A stretch of 64,000 bases of DNA, from positions 299,501 through 363,500 of the forward strand of contig NC_058510.1 in NCBI RefSeq assembly GCF_020382885.2, given 5' to 3'. Shown here piece by piece: positions 13,511-23,180 of this stretch (its first letter is position 1; each line of letters starts with the position of its first letter). Under the pieces are notes generated by a model. It ran no database searches. It was given only the letters and a program-made list of their open reading frames with translations, and was not told the DNA's origin. The position numbers and the translations under genes are program-made. Source of the DNA: Scatophagus argus. Its lineage: Eukaryota > Chordata > Actinopteri > Scatophagidae.

Positions 13511-15613
13511 CAGTGCGGGAGCAGGGCGTACAGGTTGTTTTATCGTGATTGACATCATGCTGGACATGGCAGAGAGAGAGGGCGTGGTGGACATCTACAA
13601 CTGTGTCCGGGAGCTTAGAGCACGACGGGTCAACATGGTCCAGACCGAGGTACACACACACACACACACACGCAAGCACACACACAAAGCAAAATCACAA
13701 GATTTATGTATTCGTTACAAAACCGTGATAAGTTTAGATTCAGAGTTTTGTCATTATGGAGGTTTTATTATGTGGTGTAAATCACACAACGCACTTCAGC
13801 AGGGTTAAAAGTCCGTCTGTGATGTCATCAAACAGTTAGTGACAGGATGTGACAGAAGTGGACATGGTGATGACCTTCTCTGTCTGACTTTTAATGTCAC
13901 TTCTCCTCCTCCACCTCCTCTGTGACATAAATCATTTATGAAGTGACATTTCAGCAACAGTCCTCCTGTCAATCAAACCCGGCAGGAGGAGGAGGAGGAG
14001 GAGGAGGAGGAGGTGAAGAGTATCTTCATGTTCATCCTAAGCCCCCTCTGTCCACCAGGAGCAGTATGTCTTCATCCATGACGCCATCTTGGAGGCATGT
14101 CTCTGTGGCGACACGGCAATTCCAGCCAGTCAGCTGCGGTCAGTTTACTACGAGATGAACCGGTTGGATCCTCAGACCAACTCCAGTCAGATCAAAGAGG
14201 AGTTCAGGGTGACGTATTGATCACTTCATATTTTAACTGTTTGAAAAAAGGACCACATGATAAGAGTTAAGAAGACAGTATTTAAGGGTACCAAACCAAC
14301 AGCTCTGCAGTCATACATGTTCATAAATCTTGAATAAAGCTTGATAAACTTCAAGTCTGCCTTTGGAAATGTTGACACGTCTTTCATACCGAGAAATGAG
14401 CCACCACCACTAAGCATTAATAAGCCACAACTTAAAGGTAATCAGTTTTAATCAAAGACTAAAGTATAAATAATAATATGTGAGTGAGTAATGAATTGTT
14501 AACATTAATGAACACGTTATAAACACCTCATGAAGTTATTAGCAGCATTTATTGAAACTGATGGAAGATCTGAGATCAGGTGGAGTGTTGAATGGATTCT
14601 GGTATTGATATGTATTGATAATAGTATAGTGATACTGGTGACATGATTGGTGTGTGTGTGCGTAGACTCTGAACATGGTGACGCCTACGCTGCGGGTGGA
14701 GGACTGCAGCATCGCCCTGCTGCCCAGAAACCATGAGAAGAACCGCTGCATGGACGTGTTGCCTCCGGACCGCTGCCTGCCCTTCCTCATCACCATCGAC
14801 GGAGAGAGCTCCAACTACATCAACGCCGCGCTCATGGATGTACGTAACACATGAAGGGAGCCTGAAACGTGTATCATGTGCAGCACAAACAAATTCATTT
14901 TAAAGGGTGTTGTCGCTGTTGTTATTATTCTTTGTCTTACTTTTTTTTTGGCTGACAACTAAAGTTCCCAAGATGCTTTGGGAGCCGTGAACAGACACAC
15001 ACACAACTGTGCACAGGGAACTTCCTGTGAACAGGAAGTATAATGTTGCCATGAATTCAGCGAGTTCATCTGTATTACTGTGACCTGAGGTAAACTGGCT
15101 CCATTCAAAGTGTGCTGGATTAGCTGCTAGCGGCTCCTGCTAAAACCTGAAACTTCGGCTGTCCCTTTAAACTGCTGACAGACAGGGAGCAGTCTCAGCA
15201 TGTTTGTGGGTTAATGGAGGGTTTAGACACACACATGCAGACCAGAGTATTGTCCTGAACATCCTACCCTACCATTTCACTAATAACAACTCTGTCGTCG
15301 TGGAAACCAACCAAATATCTAACCTCAGACTGAGTGTCACTTCAAAGCTCCTTCCACAGTGAAGCTCATAAAGAGAAACAGAAAATCTGCTGCTGCTTGT
15401 TGTTGTTGATGTTATTTCTTCACCTGTGTGGTGTCATTTCCTGCTATGTGACCATATTTGGGCATGTGTTAACTGTTGCAGAGCTACAAGCAGCCGTCAG
15501 CCTTCATTGTTACCCAGCATCCTTTGCCCAACACAGTGAAGGACTTCTGGCGTCTGGTCCTCGACTACCACTGTACGTCCATCGTCATGCTGAACGACGT
15601 GGACCCAGCACAG

Positions 15614-15657
<44 letters not shown>

Positions 15658-18600
15658 CTGTAGTGACTGTTATAAAGAGTCCTCCATATGTTCTGATGAA
15701 GTCTAATTAGTCCATCTTATATGAATAACCTGTTGTACTCAGCATGAAATTTCTGTCTGTCTGCCTGCCTGCCTGTCCATGTCTCAGCTGTGTCCTCAGT
15801 ACTGGCCGGAGAACGGCCTCCATCGTCTCGGCTCCCTGCAGGTGGAGTTTGTCTCTGCAGATTTGGAGGAGGACGTCATCAGTCGCATCTTCAGGATCTA
15901 CAACACAGCCAGGGTGCGTTTCGTTTATCCTCTGTCATCTCCCTATAAGGCTGGCGTCACTGTGAGTGTCATGGTCTAAAGGCAGGGACACACATCAGGA
16001 CTGTATGTCTGAATGGTGGGACCCAGTTGGACTGCGTTGTTCCAGTCTGGCTCAGCTGCTGTTGACAGTCAGCAGATCAAGTCGTACAGTGTTTGATGTG
16101 TAAAGAGTCTAATCTGAAGTCTTCATGTCCAGTCGGTATTTTAAACGTCCGTGTTTGTTTTGGTACAAGAGTACGAGACGGTTGGCGTTCAGGTAGAATT
16201 TGGTGGTCATGTGGTTACTGAGCAGTGGTTCAGGTTGTAGTCTGATTTTGTGGGGAGAAGCTACACCTCCTAAAGGACACATAGAGGAGACAAGATCTGA
16301 CACTTCACACTTCACATGTAGTATGAAGACCTTAATGTGATCATGATCATGTTTAGCTAGTGCTCCTCTAAAACACCTGCTCAACGTTCGTTTGTCTTCG
16401 GAGCTTTGAGCTTATACTTAACATTATTAGCTGTTGTTATTCACAGGCTGGAGTGCGGCACGTTGAGATGAAGGTGGTGTTTCACAGAAAAGACAAACTG
16501 GAAACGTCTGATTAAAGAGTAGACCAGTTTCAGTCTGATGCGATTGCATGTCACCAGCAAAAAACAGCTCGTACCATTAGATGGCAGCTAGTTGATGCTA
16601 GCTGATGCTAGTTGCTTCTAGTTGAAATTAGGCAATGCTAGTGGATGCTAGCTGATTCTAGATGAAGCTTGTTGATGCTAGTGAATGCTAGTTGATGCTC
16701 GTTGATGACAGTAGATGCTAGCTAATGAAGCTAGTTGATGCTTTTTGATGCTAACTGATGCTAGTTGATTGTAGCTGGTGTGAAGCTGTTTGATATCAGT
16801 ATGGGACTCTGTGTCATATTATCTGTAGCATACCCTCCGAAAGATGGTAAGAGACTCGACTGATGGTTTTAAGGTTTATTGCCGAGCCATAAACCAGCTC
16901 TATGAATCAACGTGAGAACTGACAGACAAACAAAAAACAAAACGATCACACCTCCGTTTCCACCTCTGTCCACAATAAACAGTTAACAATCACAGTTTCA
17001 ATCAAAGAGTTTACATATAAAATGTATATACATGTATAACAAATAATCAGTTAATTCAGAAATAATTAAAAATCAACACACACCAACCTTGTGCCTCCTC
17101 GGGGGGTTGCAATAATCAACTCAGATGTTGTGTCGTTTCTGTTTTGCTGTCTTAAAGATTTTCTCCTGTAACTTACTTTTTTCGTTTGCCGTTAATTCCT
17201 TCCTATCCCAACAGTTTTTTGGTTTCCCCGGCAACGCCACACAAGGAGCCAGTGCGAAGTAGTGATTTTCAAAATAAAATCTCTCTATTTACAAAACAGA
17301 ACCGTTAACTCAATAACGGGCGTAACATATAATTACATTTTTTACATACATACATACATTACACACACAAAACAAGAAACAGCAAATACAAAACAAAAGA
17401 AATGGGTTTGCTATATTATCAGTTCATGTTAGCTGTTGCTAGCTGATGAATAACAAATTCACTTTTTTGTCAACAGAAATTAGATTGTTCATATGTAAAC
17501 TGTAGAATCAAAATCAGAAAAGGTTTGTAAATGTTGTCAGCCATGGAGACTGTTAGCATGCAGTGTTAGCATAAGAGAATCCAGCTCTTTCAGTCGGCGG
17601 TTGTTTAATCTCGATCCCGTTTTACGGCCCCAGGTATTCAGGGTGTGTTTGATTCGAGTCTGATAACGTTCAGCTTTGCTCGTGTTTGACCCAAACTTCC
17701 ATTTCTTTCCTGTTTCACCAAATTTAGATCAGAATGCATTTGATTTAAACCTCTTCACCTCCCTGTCGGGCTGAGTTTAGGTTTGATTTGTGCCTCCTTT
17801 CCTCCCTGTGTCTCGCAAAATTTGGGCTGTATTTGATCCAGACTCCCCTCCCCACCTGCCTGGTGGTGGCAGGTCAGATTTAGCTTTCGGTGTGTTTGAT
17901 TTGAGCCCTTTCTCCTCTCTGTCTGCTCACATTTATGTTAGGTTGTGTTTATCTTCCATCCTTCTTCCCCCAAACCCACCCCCTTAACTCATTTTCCTTC
18001 TCTTGGTTTCCCTTTCCTTTCCTCCATCCTTTCTTTTCATGCCTGTTCAGTGCTTCCTTCATCTCTTTCTTTTTCTTTCTTTAACCTCCTTCTTTTCTCT
18101 CCATATCTCCTTCTGTCCATCCCTATGTCGCTTCCTTTCCTTTGTTATTGTCTGTACCTCCTTCTTACTTTCCTTTTTCCTCTTCTTCCCTCCTTCCATC
18201 CTCTCAGGGTGTGTTTGATTTTATCCACTCTCCAGCTCTTCTTCCTTCTCTAGGTCTTCATGATTTTATTTTGGGATGTGTTTCATTTCACCATTTTGTC
18301 CAGCTGTTGATATTGACAGAACTGAGATGGGTAAGCTTATTGAACCCCTCCCCTCCGTGTCCCCCAGCCGCAGGATGGATACCGCATGGTGCAGCAGTTC
18401 CAGTTCCTGGGCTGGCCGATGTACCGGGACACGCCCGTCTCCAAGCGCTCCTTCCTCAAACTGGTTCACCAGGTGGACAAATGGCAGGAGGAGTATGATG
18501 GAGGAGAGGGACGCACTGTGGTCCACTGTCTGTAAGAACACACAATAATACACTGCTGAATTTAGTAATCTATTAGAGTCTCTATTACTACTACAGATAC

Positions 18601-19027
18601 TGACATATAGTACTAATGATACTACAAATAATACTGCAAAAGAGCCAGTTCTCCTCTTCCATCAGTAATGGTTTGTCTCCACCTAGTGGTAAGAAAGTGG
18701 AATAACAGACTGAAATATTACTAACTCCTCTCCCCTCCCCCCTCCTCCCCTCCTTAGTAATGGAGGAGGTCGCAGTGGGGTTTTCTGCAGTATCAGCATC
18801 GTGTGTGAGATGTTGCGACAGCAGCGCTGTGTCGACGTTTTTCACGCAGTTAAAACACTGAGAAACAACAAACCAAACATGGTGGACCTGCTGGTAAAGC
18901 ACACACATACACAAGTATGATGATGATGGTGATGATGATGATGGTGGTCTCTGACCTCGGTGTTTCTCCACAGGAACAGTATAAGTTCTGTTACGAAGTC
19001 GCTCTGGAGTATCTCAACTCTGCTTAG
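403..19027 (+). CDS. ptprm: Receptor-type tyrosine-protein phosphatase mu-like, intracellular part (3' end of gene)
   Basis: Sixteen exons join in one open frame of about 615 codons: 403-414, 1825-2015, 8161-8248, 10170-10246, 10513-10549, 11238-11335, 12412-12528, 13256-13410, 13514-13649, 14059-14208, 14666-14839, 15482-15613, 15788-15913, 18368-18531, 18758-18893, 18974-19027 (stop TAG). Every junction is GT-AG and phase-consistent. The product is the cytoplasmic half of a type IIB receptor phosphatase: juxtamembrane end, catalytic D1, degenerate D2. Family knowledge: these proteins mediate homophilic adhesion and dephosphorylate junctional proteins at the plasma membrane. Wording such as [15 protein letters not shown] and [20 protein letters not shown] fits PTPRM better than PTPRK, PTPRT or PTPRU. 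MAM, Ig, FNIII and transmembrane exons must lie upstream of base 1. Teleosts may carry two ptprm copies; I cannot tell which this is. Confidence 0.92.
415..1824. other. ptprm intron after the microexon
   Basis: I see no gene. It ends in a (CTC)n run (about 1786-1816) that serves as the polypyrimidine tract of the next acceptor. Short open frames are not supported by splice phase or homology. Confidence 0.6.
1825..2015 (+). CDS. ptprm: ptprm juxtamembrane exon (wedge region)
   Basis: This 191-nt exon begins in phase 1 after a CTC-repeat polypyrimidine tract and ends in phase 0 before GTGAGG. It encodes the membrane-proximal stretch leading into D1, with the conserved [17 protein letters not shown] segment and GYGFKEEYE. 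The [13 protein letters not shown] block is shared by all type IIB receptors and identifies the subfamily. Confidence 0.93.
2285..2410 (+). repeat. Dispersed teleost repeat (small, non-coding)
   Basis: It contains the phrases CATCCATTTTCTATAGCGC, TTATCCGTCAGGGTCGCG, GGAGCCTATCCCAGCTGA and CGGGCGAGAGGCGGGGTT, which I recognise as very common across teleost genomes. A diverged relative is inserted at about 27468-27551 inside a Tc1-like element. It has no coding capacity and I am not certain of its Repbase family. Confidence 0.6.
3320..3480 (+). mobile_element. Possible hAT-like MITE end
   Basis: The stretch starts TAGAGATGCACCAACCATCC, resembling the TAGAGATGCACCGAT terminus of fish hAT elements, and is followed by an unusually GC-rich, CpG-rich block (CCGCGGCGTCACCGCGG) unlike the surrounding AT-rich intron. 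I found no clear matching opposite terminus; similar-looking sequence near 3940 is too degenerate to call. Confidence 0.3.
6483..7062 (+). repeat. 31-bp minisatellite, about 18 copies
   Basis: The unit is ACAGTATTCTGGTTT followed by ACAGTGATGCAGTAGT. The phrase TATTCTGGTTT occurs 18 times at near-constant 31-bp spacing, with A/G variants (GTGATGC or GTGGTGC or GTGGTAC) and one shortened unit near 6796-6815. It is intronic in ptprm and has no coding capacity. Confidence 0.95.
7311..7488 (+). repeat. Compound GT microsatellite
   Basis: About 180 bp of GT/TG with regular GAGTGT, TCTGTG and TCAGTG interruptions, ending in a nearly pure (GT)n run. The open frames through it on both strands are low-complexity translations. 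Confidence 0.9.
8161..14208 (+). CDS. ptprm: ptprm D1 catalytic phosphatase domain exons
   Basis: Nine exons (8161-8248 to 14059-14208) encode a complete PTP domain. In order: the KNRYGNI substrate-recognition loop, [46 protein letters not shown] with the WPD-loop general-acid Asp, and the P-loop [10 protein letters not shown]. The nucleophile Cys codon is 13406-13408, and the P-loop is split by the intron between 13410 and 13514. All key catalytic residues are intact, so D1 should be active. Several introns here are flanked by (CA)n at the donor and (GT)n at the acceptor. Confidence 0.93.
8497..8660 (+). repeat. Imperfect GGGACTTGCTGGT repeats
   Basis: Phrases such as TGGGACTTGCTGGT, GGTGCAGACTGGGACTT and GGTGCTGACTGGGA recur at about 25-35 bp with drift. 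It follows an AGAAGAAGAAG run and an ACTTTATTTGTCCC phrase near 8440-8480 that looks like an inverted SINE or LINE tail. It lies in the ptprm intron after the 8161-8248 exon. Confidence 0.55.
8742..8998 (+). mobile_element. tRNA-derived SINE
   Basis: The 5' part resembles a tRNA, with an A-box-like TGGATCAGCGGTTAGGG and a canonical B box GGTTCGATTCC at 8797-8807, the internal promoter of RNA polymerase III. It continues into a non-tRNA body (GAGCAAGGTACCTAACCCCC, ACTGCTCCCCGGGCGCTG) typical of fish SINEs and ends in ACAAATTTCGTTGGA plus a TATGTCACTTTTT tail. I cannot assign a named family with certainty. It is intronic in ptprm and not a functional tRNA gene. Confidence 0.7.
9269..9320 (+). 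repeat. (CA)n microsatellite
   Basis: A run of about 30 bp of pure CA, then GTGCGCACACACACACAC. It lies inside the ptprm intron between 8248 and 10170. Confidence 0.9.
10113..10145 (+). repeat. (GT)n tract upstream of ptprm acceptor 10170
   Basis: The pure GT run ends about 25 nt before the AG at 10168-10169 and takes the place of a polypyrimidine tract, which is otherwise absent (GCGCGCTTGCATGCATGTAT follows). Confidence 0.85.
10256..10281 (+). repeat. (CA)n tract just after ptprm donor 10247
   Basis: The donor GTGAGTAT is followed within 10 nt by (CA)n. This is one of several donor-adjacent CA tracts in this gene. Confidence 0.85.
10697..10783 (+). mobile_element. 5'-truncated LINE 3' tail (Rex1-like family)
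   Basis: The sequence TTTCTTGGTCGGGAA...TGCAGTGTCTGTA...AATAAATAAAGGAATTC ending in GATTCTGATT matches the 3' end of the full LINE at 48.17-48.27 kb. It is therefore a dead-on-arrival copy of the same family in a ptprm intron. Confidence 0.65.
10848..10966 (+). repeat. Paired (CA)n and (GT)n tracts within one ptprm intron
   Basis: A (CA)n run at 10848-10879 is followed 43 bp later by a (GT)n run at 10922-10966. The two are complementary in RNA and could form a hairpin. Both lie in the intron between 10549 and 11238. Confidence 0.85.
11192..11233 (+). repeat. (GT)n tract abutting ptprm acceptor 11238
   Basis: A pure GT run reaches to within 4 nt of the AG (GTGTGTTACAG). No pyrimidine tract is present. 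Confidence 0.88.
11955..12134 (+). repeat. CA tracts in ptprm intron
   Basis: (CA)n runs lie at 11955-11982 and 12118-12134. The rest of the 11336-12411 intron shows no gene. The tracts are complementary to the (GT)n at 12366-12409 that precedes the next acceptor. Confidence 0.8.
12534..13031 (+). repeat. CA-rich satellite with CTGTAACA/CTGTGACA interruptions
   Basis: About 500 bp of ACACAC blocks interrupted by ACTGTAACAT, ACTGTGACA and ACCGTAACA at roughly regular distances. It starts 6 nt after the ptprm exon end at 12528 and includes the donor's downstream sequence. Long (Cys-Val)n frames on the opposite strand are artefacts of the repeat. Confidence 0.92.
13482..13511 (+). repeat. (GT)n tract abutting ptprm acceptor 13514
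   Basis: The 103-bp intron 13411-13513 ends in about 30 bp of GT followed directly by CAG. It splits the catalytic Ser codon of [10 protein letters not shown]. No polypyrimidine tract is present. Confidence 0.88.
13650..13685 (+). repeat. (CA)n tract at ptprm donor 13650
   Basis: The splice donor itself is the start of the repeat: exon end GAG, then GTACACACACACAC. It is interrupted by CGCAAGC near 13671. Confidence 0.8.
14666..19027 (+). CDS. ptprm: ptprm D2 pseudophosphatase domain exons and C-terminus
   Basis: Six exons (14666-14839, 15482-15613, 15788-15913, 18368-18531, 18758-18893, 18974-19027) encode D2. The KNRY motif is KNRC, the WPD loop reads GWPMYRDTP with no Asp after Pro, and the P-loop reads HCLNGGGRSG, Cys present. 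These changes are typical of type IIB D2 domains, which are regarded as inactive and regulatory. The protein ends [11 protein letters not shown] followed by TAG, the usual family C-terminus. Confidence 0.92.
15614..15656 (+). repeat. (CA)n tract at ptprm donor 15614
   Basis: Exon end CAG is followed by GTACACAC and about 40 bp of CA. The intron is short (174 nt) and its acceptor at 15788 has only a weak pyrimidine tract. Confidence 0.85.
16585..16795 (+). repeat. Degenerate GATGCTAGTT/GATGCTAGCT repeats
   Basis: About 20 imperfect 10-11-bp units (TGATGCTAGT, TGATGCTAGC, TGAAGCTTGT) lie in the long ptprm intron 15914-18367. The rest of that intron shows no coding exon; its 3' part (17,750-18,300) is strongly pyrimidine-rich. 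Confidence 0.7.
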
Positions 19028-19453
19028 CCAAACAACAGACAGTCCTTCACCATCCGCTTCCTCCCTCAGTCTTAACGCTGCACACAGTCTCACAAGAGGA
19101 AGAGGAAGAGGAAGGCGAAGGACAGGAGGTCTACTACTGACTGAAGGTGAAGAGGAGGAAGGAGGAGGATTGACATGAGGAAGAGGAGGGAGATGTTTTT
19201 GCACTGCCTTGTTTGACTGCGAGCACGGACACACTGAACTCCTCACTTTGTTTCTCTCCATGCGTCACTTTGTTGTTGGTGTTTTTATTGTCACTGATGA
19301 AACTTAAGGAACCAAAACAACATCAGATGTCCGGAGCCTCAACACGGGTTCTGTCTGTTACGTCAGAGTGGAGCATTCTGTTCATGACAGACTCACAGGA
19401 TATACCTGAACTCACCTGTGCCAACAGAAGGAAAAATCTGCAACATTAATAAA
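19028..19453 (+). promoter_or_regulatory. ptprm: ptprm 3' UTR with candidate poly(A) signal
   Basis: The stop at 19025-19027 is followed by GA-rich sequence and an AATAAA at 19448-19453, giving a 3' UTR of about 430-450 nt if used. A second AATAAA at 21025-21030 could give a longer form. No RNA evidence is available here. Confidence 0.45.
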
Positions 19454-22370
19454 GCTAAAGTACTCCTGCTATAACATATTGGTTCATGACAAGTTATCAT
19501 AATGAGGACATCGCTATGTCATTAACATCCATAAACATCTTGTGAACATTCCTCAGACAAAGTGTGTTCAAAACTCCAACCATTTCCTCTTCATAAAATG
19601 CACATCTAGAATTAAGATGGAAAATTCACACAATGAGTTTAGTTTGCAAGTATTTTCATATTTTCACTCAACACTTGACAGCATCACATCTGATTGGTCG
19701 TGGAGCAACGTGATGTCAGACCTTAGAGTCAGTCAGGTTTCAGTTAATGACAATTAAACTGACAAAATCAACCTGCAGACACAGACAGTCCACAAATTGT
19801 ACAAAGCAACAGCAACAGGAAACTGGCAGGAAACGTTACAAAATCAGCTTGGCCAGCTAAGCTAGCTAAGGCTTAAAAAAATCTGTTTATTTATGTGTTA
19901 AATCAAGGGCCTAGAGTTTCATTTATTACTTTGAGGGTTGGTGGTAAATTTGTACCGTTGTCACCATGAAGTATGTGTGCTTCAACCTACATTACTGACG
20001 GGTTAGTAAGCGACGGGGGCAGGGCTTAGAGACCAGTCTGTTGTAGAAACGTCCACTGAGGCAGACGTCCGGCTTCATGGAGATACAGTGGAATATCATC
20101 AGCATATGTGATCTCAGAGATGAATGGTGTGACTTCAAATTAAACATATAGAAACTGGAATGATTTATCAAACTGATAATCAGAACAGTAATTTAAATCC
20201 TGATGGATAAACCATTTATGTGGTTATCATCTCAAGGGCAACCTACTTGTGTTTGTTCTGGAGCTTTTGGCCATATCGATTGAGTTATCAGTTTGATGAG
20301 AAGTCGGAGAAGAGCTTTAACATCTTCATCCCCATGGCAATCATGCGGACTCAATCTGCTGATGAGGACTGCTGTGATTCCTTTGTCATCATCTTTCCAC
20401 TGAGGAACATTAAGACTAGTGACAACATGCAGACTGTCCATCTGTCTGTCTGTCTGTCTTCTTCAGTGCTGTTATATCTTCATTGCTGCAGATTAAAAAA
20501 CTAACTGGAGTGGAAACATCTCACCACATTGTCTTCAATTTTGGAAAAACCAGGTTTAATCCTGAATATTCGAACCTGGTCCCTTTCAGGTCCTGTGTCT
20601 GTTTGTTTCCTCCTCAGGAGTTGGACGAAGCTGTTAGTTTTGGACTTGGGTCGAGGCGAGCTGTTAATAGTGTAAATAAACAGGAGGAAACAGGAAGAAG
20701 AATATTTATTCCTTCAGTTGTTCTCAGTGTTGTTGTTGTTGTTGTTGTTGTTGTTCTTGTGAAGCACACAGAGAGACAATCATGTCAGACAATTTTTATG
20801 TTCTGTTGTCAGAACCACAGTTTGCCCAGGAAAACAACCTAACCCTGCTTACATAGGACTCTGGGTTGGTGTAACCCTGGTCATATACAGCTCTGGGTTG
20901 TCTAACCCTGCTTGTGCATGGCTGTGGTTGTGATTGAACTCTGCTAACATATGACTCTGGTGCTGATGAGGACATTGTTGTAATGAAAGCTTTTATTTAT
21001 GTTGTATGATTCCAAAATAGTCCAAATAAAAATCTGTATACACTCCTCAACTGCAGTCTGATCACTGATGTCATTGTGTATCAACAAGGCAACCAGTCAG
21101 ATCAAGTGTGGCAATCCAGCAATACAGCAGTTCCCCTCCCTGCCAGTAGGGGGCAATGACTGAATCTGAAGGTGGAGGATCTATCATTCACATACAAAAA
21201 AGGCTGCCTGATGAGTCTCCACTTCCTCCAACTGCACTCAGGTGAAGGCAAAATATCCCTCATACAAGTGCTACCATCTTATTCTGGTGGCATAATTTGG
21301 ACCCAGAATCTGTGCAGTAGTGATCAGGGAGTGGAGCCGATGTGCAGAGTTACCGCCCACACACCCGTCTGAGCAGCACTTTGCTATTCATATCATCAAA
21401 TAACTAATTAAAACCAAACTGATCTGAAAAATGAACACAGATCAGTACAATAACAACTACCTAAAATGACAGAAAACATATCTGGGAAAAATTTATTTGA
21501 TGTCTATTGTCTATTTTGAGTTTTTAGATTAGCCCCTGTCCCATCTGCTAACATGGAGGAGAAGGAGTTTATTACCTGTATTTCAGTTCACCATCAGGTG
21601 GCGTCCAGATGGTTTGGGGACCATCATGTGGTCCATCTTTATGTTAGGGTCAAGAAGTACAAAAATATCTATTCTTAGGTGGACTATCAAATACATTAAT
21701 TTATTTCTGCTGCAGGTTCTGTCACATCCTCATGTTCATTTAAACAAATAGAAAAACTGAATATTGGTGTGTTAGTATTTATTTGTTTTAACTTCTGCCT
21801 GTAGATTGGTCATATTTGTGTAACTTGTATTTCATACATTAAGCTGTTCTTCTTTATTCTGTTTTTTTTTTTGCTTGTTTATTTTTTGTTTTTCGCCTTG
21901 CCTTGCTGCCTGTTTCCTTTCCTTATGTGTTCACATCTTGTGCCTGATTAATTTCAGTCACTGTGAAAGTTGCACATAAACGTCATGTAAACAAAATTAA
22001 ATTAAGTGTGTATGTTAAAAAATAAAGGGTTAATTATCTTTTTATCTAGAAATGTTGTCAAATTGGCTGTTCTGTAAATAGTTTTTGTTTTTATTATTAT
22101 CCAATTAAAAAGCCAAACACAAATTACATAAAACTTATACGAAATTAATAAGTAGATTTATCAATCAAGCCATCCATATGAAATTAATTAGTAAAAATAT
22201 TAACAGTTAATTATCATTTATCATTCAACTAACTTTTCCAAAAAAAAAAAATATTCCCCTCCTGCTGCCAGACAACATAAATTAGCTGCAGTGCGTATTC
22301 TGGCCTGTCGGGGGCAGCATTACATTATCTCAATGTACTTTCTGTCGGAAATTAACTAGCAAAAGAAGAA
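19454..22370. other. Intergenic region between ptprm and the zinc-finger gene
   Basis: I see no supported gene. It has AT-rich tracts (about 21,700-22,250), a (GTT)n run at about 20,730-20,755 and a CTCF-like site at 21142. The largest open frames (about 90-119 codons) are isolated, with no recognisable domain. Confidence 0.5.
21142..21156 (+). promoter_or_regulatory. CTCF-like motif (full core match)
   Basis: CCAGTAGGGGGCAAT matches the core consensus CCASYAGRKGGC at all 12 positions. It lies between the convergent-side end of ptprm and the zinc-finger gene promoter. Confidence 0.4.
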
Positions 22371-22504
22371 GTATTTCCGGTGCGGCCTGTTGTATCAGCG
22401 GTGTTTTGGTGTTTTCTGTCGAAAGGTAATTTTGTTGGTTGTGTTAAATCTTTTCTGAACGGTAAAGGCAGTTCGCACACCCCCGGAGCCTCTCAGTTCG
22501 GTAG
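22370..22504 (+). promoter_or_regulatory. Likely promoter and 5' UTR exon of the zinc-finger gene
   Basis: The stretch has an ETS-like TTTCCGGTG (22374-22382) and ends at a strong donor, GTAG then GTAAGA at 22505. The next acceptor (CTCAG at 23162-23166) opens the first coding exon, whose ATG is 14 nt in. A nearer donor (GAAAG then GTAATTT at about 22426) is also possible. The exact start site cannot be read from sequence. Confidence 0.4.
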
Positions 22505-23180
22505 GTAAGAGGGGCACCGTTGTGTCATTTGTCTGCTTTAGTTAGCTGATGTTAGCGCTGTGCTAACGTTAGCATGTGACTGGAGTTTTAACGGAGCGCT
22601 TAGAGGAAGTTTTCAGATGGACACATGCAGGGATTATACAAAAAAGTTGGTTTCTTTTACTTTAGGAAAATAAAACTGAACAGACTAAAGTTCATCAGCA
22701 GCCTGACAAACACCAGACTCCACTGACCGTATGGTATAAAACAGTATCTGAAGTAAATTCAAAATAACGTTAATGCACGAGTCAGATAGCCGCGCATTGA
22801 AACAGTCCGGTTTCCTGGTGGCTAAGCAAGTGGAGCTAATCTCACTCTGCCACCGCTGCACTCCTCACATTCTTGTCACTCATGTTCATCAGTCAGAAGG
22901 TATCAGCTCAGTGTGCGATGGTTCTGCAGGACCATGTGGACGTTAGCAGAACGTTAACTGAACGTTAACAGCAGGCTGAGGCCGAGCCCGTCCTCCCATC
23001 ATCAGTAACAGTTCTTACTTTTAGCTGATGGACAGAAGATGAGTATTTAGACTCCCTCACTGACTCCCTCGCATGTTTCTGAGTCCAAGGCTGTGTAGCT
23101 AAAGCTAACCCTGTTAGCTTCAGTGTTGGTGACTGACAGACTGTGAACACGATGTGTCCTGCTCAGGTCCTATCTGAAAG

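Noticed and set aside
17945..18253. Plus-strand 102-codon Leu/Phe/Ser-rich frame in a ptprm intron
   Set aside because: Pyrimidine-rich intron sequence giving an apparent hydrophobic protein. No phase match to neighbouring exons.
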